From Pseudomonas petrae (lineage in GTDB: Bacteria; Pseudomonadota; Gammaproteobacteria; Pseudomonadales; Pseudomonadaceae), in contig NZ_JAKJXE010000011.1 of NCBI RefSeq assembly GCF_021728295.1, forward strand, positions 1 to 64,000: a stretch of 64,000 nt of DNA, in the 5' to 3' direction. The position numbers and the translations under genes are program-made. Shown piece after piece: positions 63,083 to 64,000 of this stretch. The notes under the pieces were generated by a model. It was not told the origin of the DNA. It worked only from the letters and a program-made list of their open reading frames with translations, and did not search any database. Each line of letters begins with the position of its first letter. Positions within the stretch are counted from its first letter, which is position 1.

Positions 63083-63841
63083 ATGTGCCTTATCGTCTTC
63101 GCCTGGCGGCCGTCGCACCCTCAGCCGCTGGTTCTGGCGGCCAATCGTGACGAGTTCTACGCGCGCCCTACTCTGCCGCTGGCACAGTGGGAAGACGCGC
63201 CACAGATTTACGCCGGGCGCGATCTTGAGGCGGGCGGGACGTGGCTGGGGGTTAATGCTGATGGACGTTTTGCTGCTCTCACCAATATCCGCGAGCCGGG
63301 TAAAACGCCTGGCCGCCGCTCACGGGGCGAACTGGTTGCTGGCTTCTTGAGCAAAGAGTCACCCCACGATGTATCGATTGACGACTATTTGCGTGAAATT
63401 GCTGCGCGATCGGAGGAGTACGGGGGGTTCAATTTGCTGTTGGGTGATCGTCAGCAGTTGCACTTCCTCAATGCGAACGACCCGACACCCCGCCGCCTGG
63501 AAGCAGGCGTTTACGGAGTGTCCAACGCCGGACTCGACACGCCGTGGCCGAAGCTGGTGAAAGCCAAAGCCGCCCTGTCCGAACAACTGCACAATCCTGA
63601 TCCCGAAGCGCTGTTTGGCTTTCTCATCGATCACGCGCCTGCGCCTGATGCCGAACTGCCGAACACCGGCGTTGGGCTGGCGACGGAGAAATTGCTGTCG
63701 AGCGTGTTCATCGCCAGTCCCAATTACGGCACGCGGGCGAGCACGGTGTTGCTGGTTAATGCAGACGGCAGCCGGCGCCTGATCGAGCGCAGCTTTGGGC
63801 CGTATGGCGGGAGATTGGGAGAGGTGGACCTGCAGGTTTAG
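63083..63841 (+). CDS. NRDE-family (TANGO2-like) protein
   Basis: A 252-residue protein with cysteine 2 after the initiator (MCLIVFAWRP) and the diagnostic AANRDEFYARPT. Members include mammalian TANGO2, linked to heme and lipid handling, but the bacterial function is unestablished. AAGGAG precedes the ATG at 63083. It is divergent from lgt across 266 bases. Confidence 0.85.
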   Translation: MCLIVFAWRPSHPQPLVLAANRDEFYARPTLPLAQWEDAPQIYAGRDLEAGGTWLGVNADGRFAALTNIREPGKTPGRRSRGELVAGFLSKESPHDVSIDDYLREIAARSEEYGGFNLLLGDRQQLHFLNANDPTPRRLEAGVYGVSNAGLDTPWPKLVKAKAALSEQLHNPDPEALFGFLIDHAPAPDAELPNTGVGLATEKLLSSVFIASPNYGTRASTVLLVNADGSRRLIERSFGPYGGRLGEVDLQV

Positions 63842-63858
63842 CCTGCATCAGGGTTTTA

Positions 63859-63951
63859 GTGGGACCGGCTTTAGCCGGGAAAGCGTCTTGTGTCACACCC
63901 AACATCTTAGGGTGTTCAAGCCGGCCTCTTCCCGGCTAAAGCCGGTCCCAC
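63859..63951. repeat. REP doublet, family C
   Basis: Inverted family C cores (GTGGGACCGGCTTTAGCCGG and its complement) shortly after the NRDE gene. The remaining bases to the window end show nothing I can support. Confidence 0.9.
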
Positions 63952-64000
63952 TAAGAGCAGCGCAGCGCCAGCCGTCAATGCCCTTTCACAGACCCCGGAT

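Overview
The window is chromosomal DNA of a Pseudomonas (sensu stricto, fluorescens/syringae-like lineage). I base this on gene order (maeB, rpmE, priA, argS, hslVU, ubiEJB-hisIE-tatABC, rsmE, chemoreceptors, opgGH, dtd-pip, then a full hut locus), on high GC with G/C-ending codons, and on three families of Pseudomonas-type REP palindromes scattered between genes. The species cannot be fixed from sequence alone. I see no tRNA, rRNA, CRISPR array, prophage, insertion sequence or transposase.

Layout. 0-10 kb: NADP malic enzyme, a secreted nuclease-fold protein, ribosomal protein L31, PriA helicase, ArgRS, a SPOR protein, and the HslVU protease behind a clear sigma-32 promoter. 10-17.2 kb: a DUF971 gene and one orphan polyhydroxyalkanoate-system gene where relatives carry the whole pha cluster, then ubiquinone genes, the last histidine-biosynthesis steps, Tat export and RsmE. 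17.2-21.8 kb: a duplicated 145-bp REP-containing repeat and two tandem HBM-type chemoreceptors. 21.9-28.2 kb: osmoregulated periplasmic glucan synthesis (opgG with an unusual 120-residue insert, opgH), dtd and a proline iminopeptidase. 28.5-38.2 kb: glycogen phosphorylase with a candidate leader peptide, a DUF2339/DUF3999 envelope pair of unknown function, fructose-1,6-bisphosphatase, a small lipoprotein and the lipocalin Blc.

38.2-56.1 kb is the histidine-utilisation locus: hutF, hutC, hutD, an intervening nhaA, then hutU, a cytosine-permease-like transporter, the hutXWV ABC importer, two histidase paralogues, an amino-acid permease, hutI and hutG. Together these import histidine/urocanate and convert histidine to urocanate (HutH), imidazolone propionate (HutU), formiminoglutamate (HutI), formylglutamate (HutF) and glutamate plus formate (HutG). 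A sigma-54 type promoter overlapped by a HutC-type operator precedes hutU. 56.2-59.2 kb is a divergent cadA/cadR metal-resistance pair sharing a MerR-type operator. 59.4-64 kb carries a KatA-type catalase, thyA, lgt and an NRDE/TANGO2 protein.

The observation I rate highest is in the first histidase paralogue (HutH1). It lacks exactly the Ala-Ser-Gly triad that forms the MIO cofactor, and at least two further active-site residues differ, yet the gene is intact and translationally overlaps the canonical histidase. It is best read as a pseudo-ammonia-lyase of unknown role inside the hut operon. Other points worth a second look are the glgP leader ORF, a terminator hidden in coding sequence, the OpgG insert, the missing pha cluster, and REP elements placed inside the hut operon.
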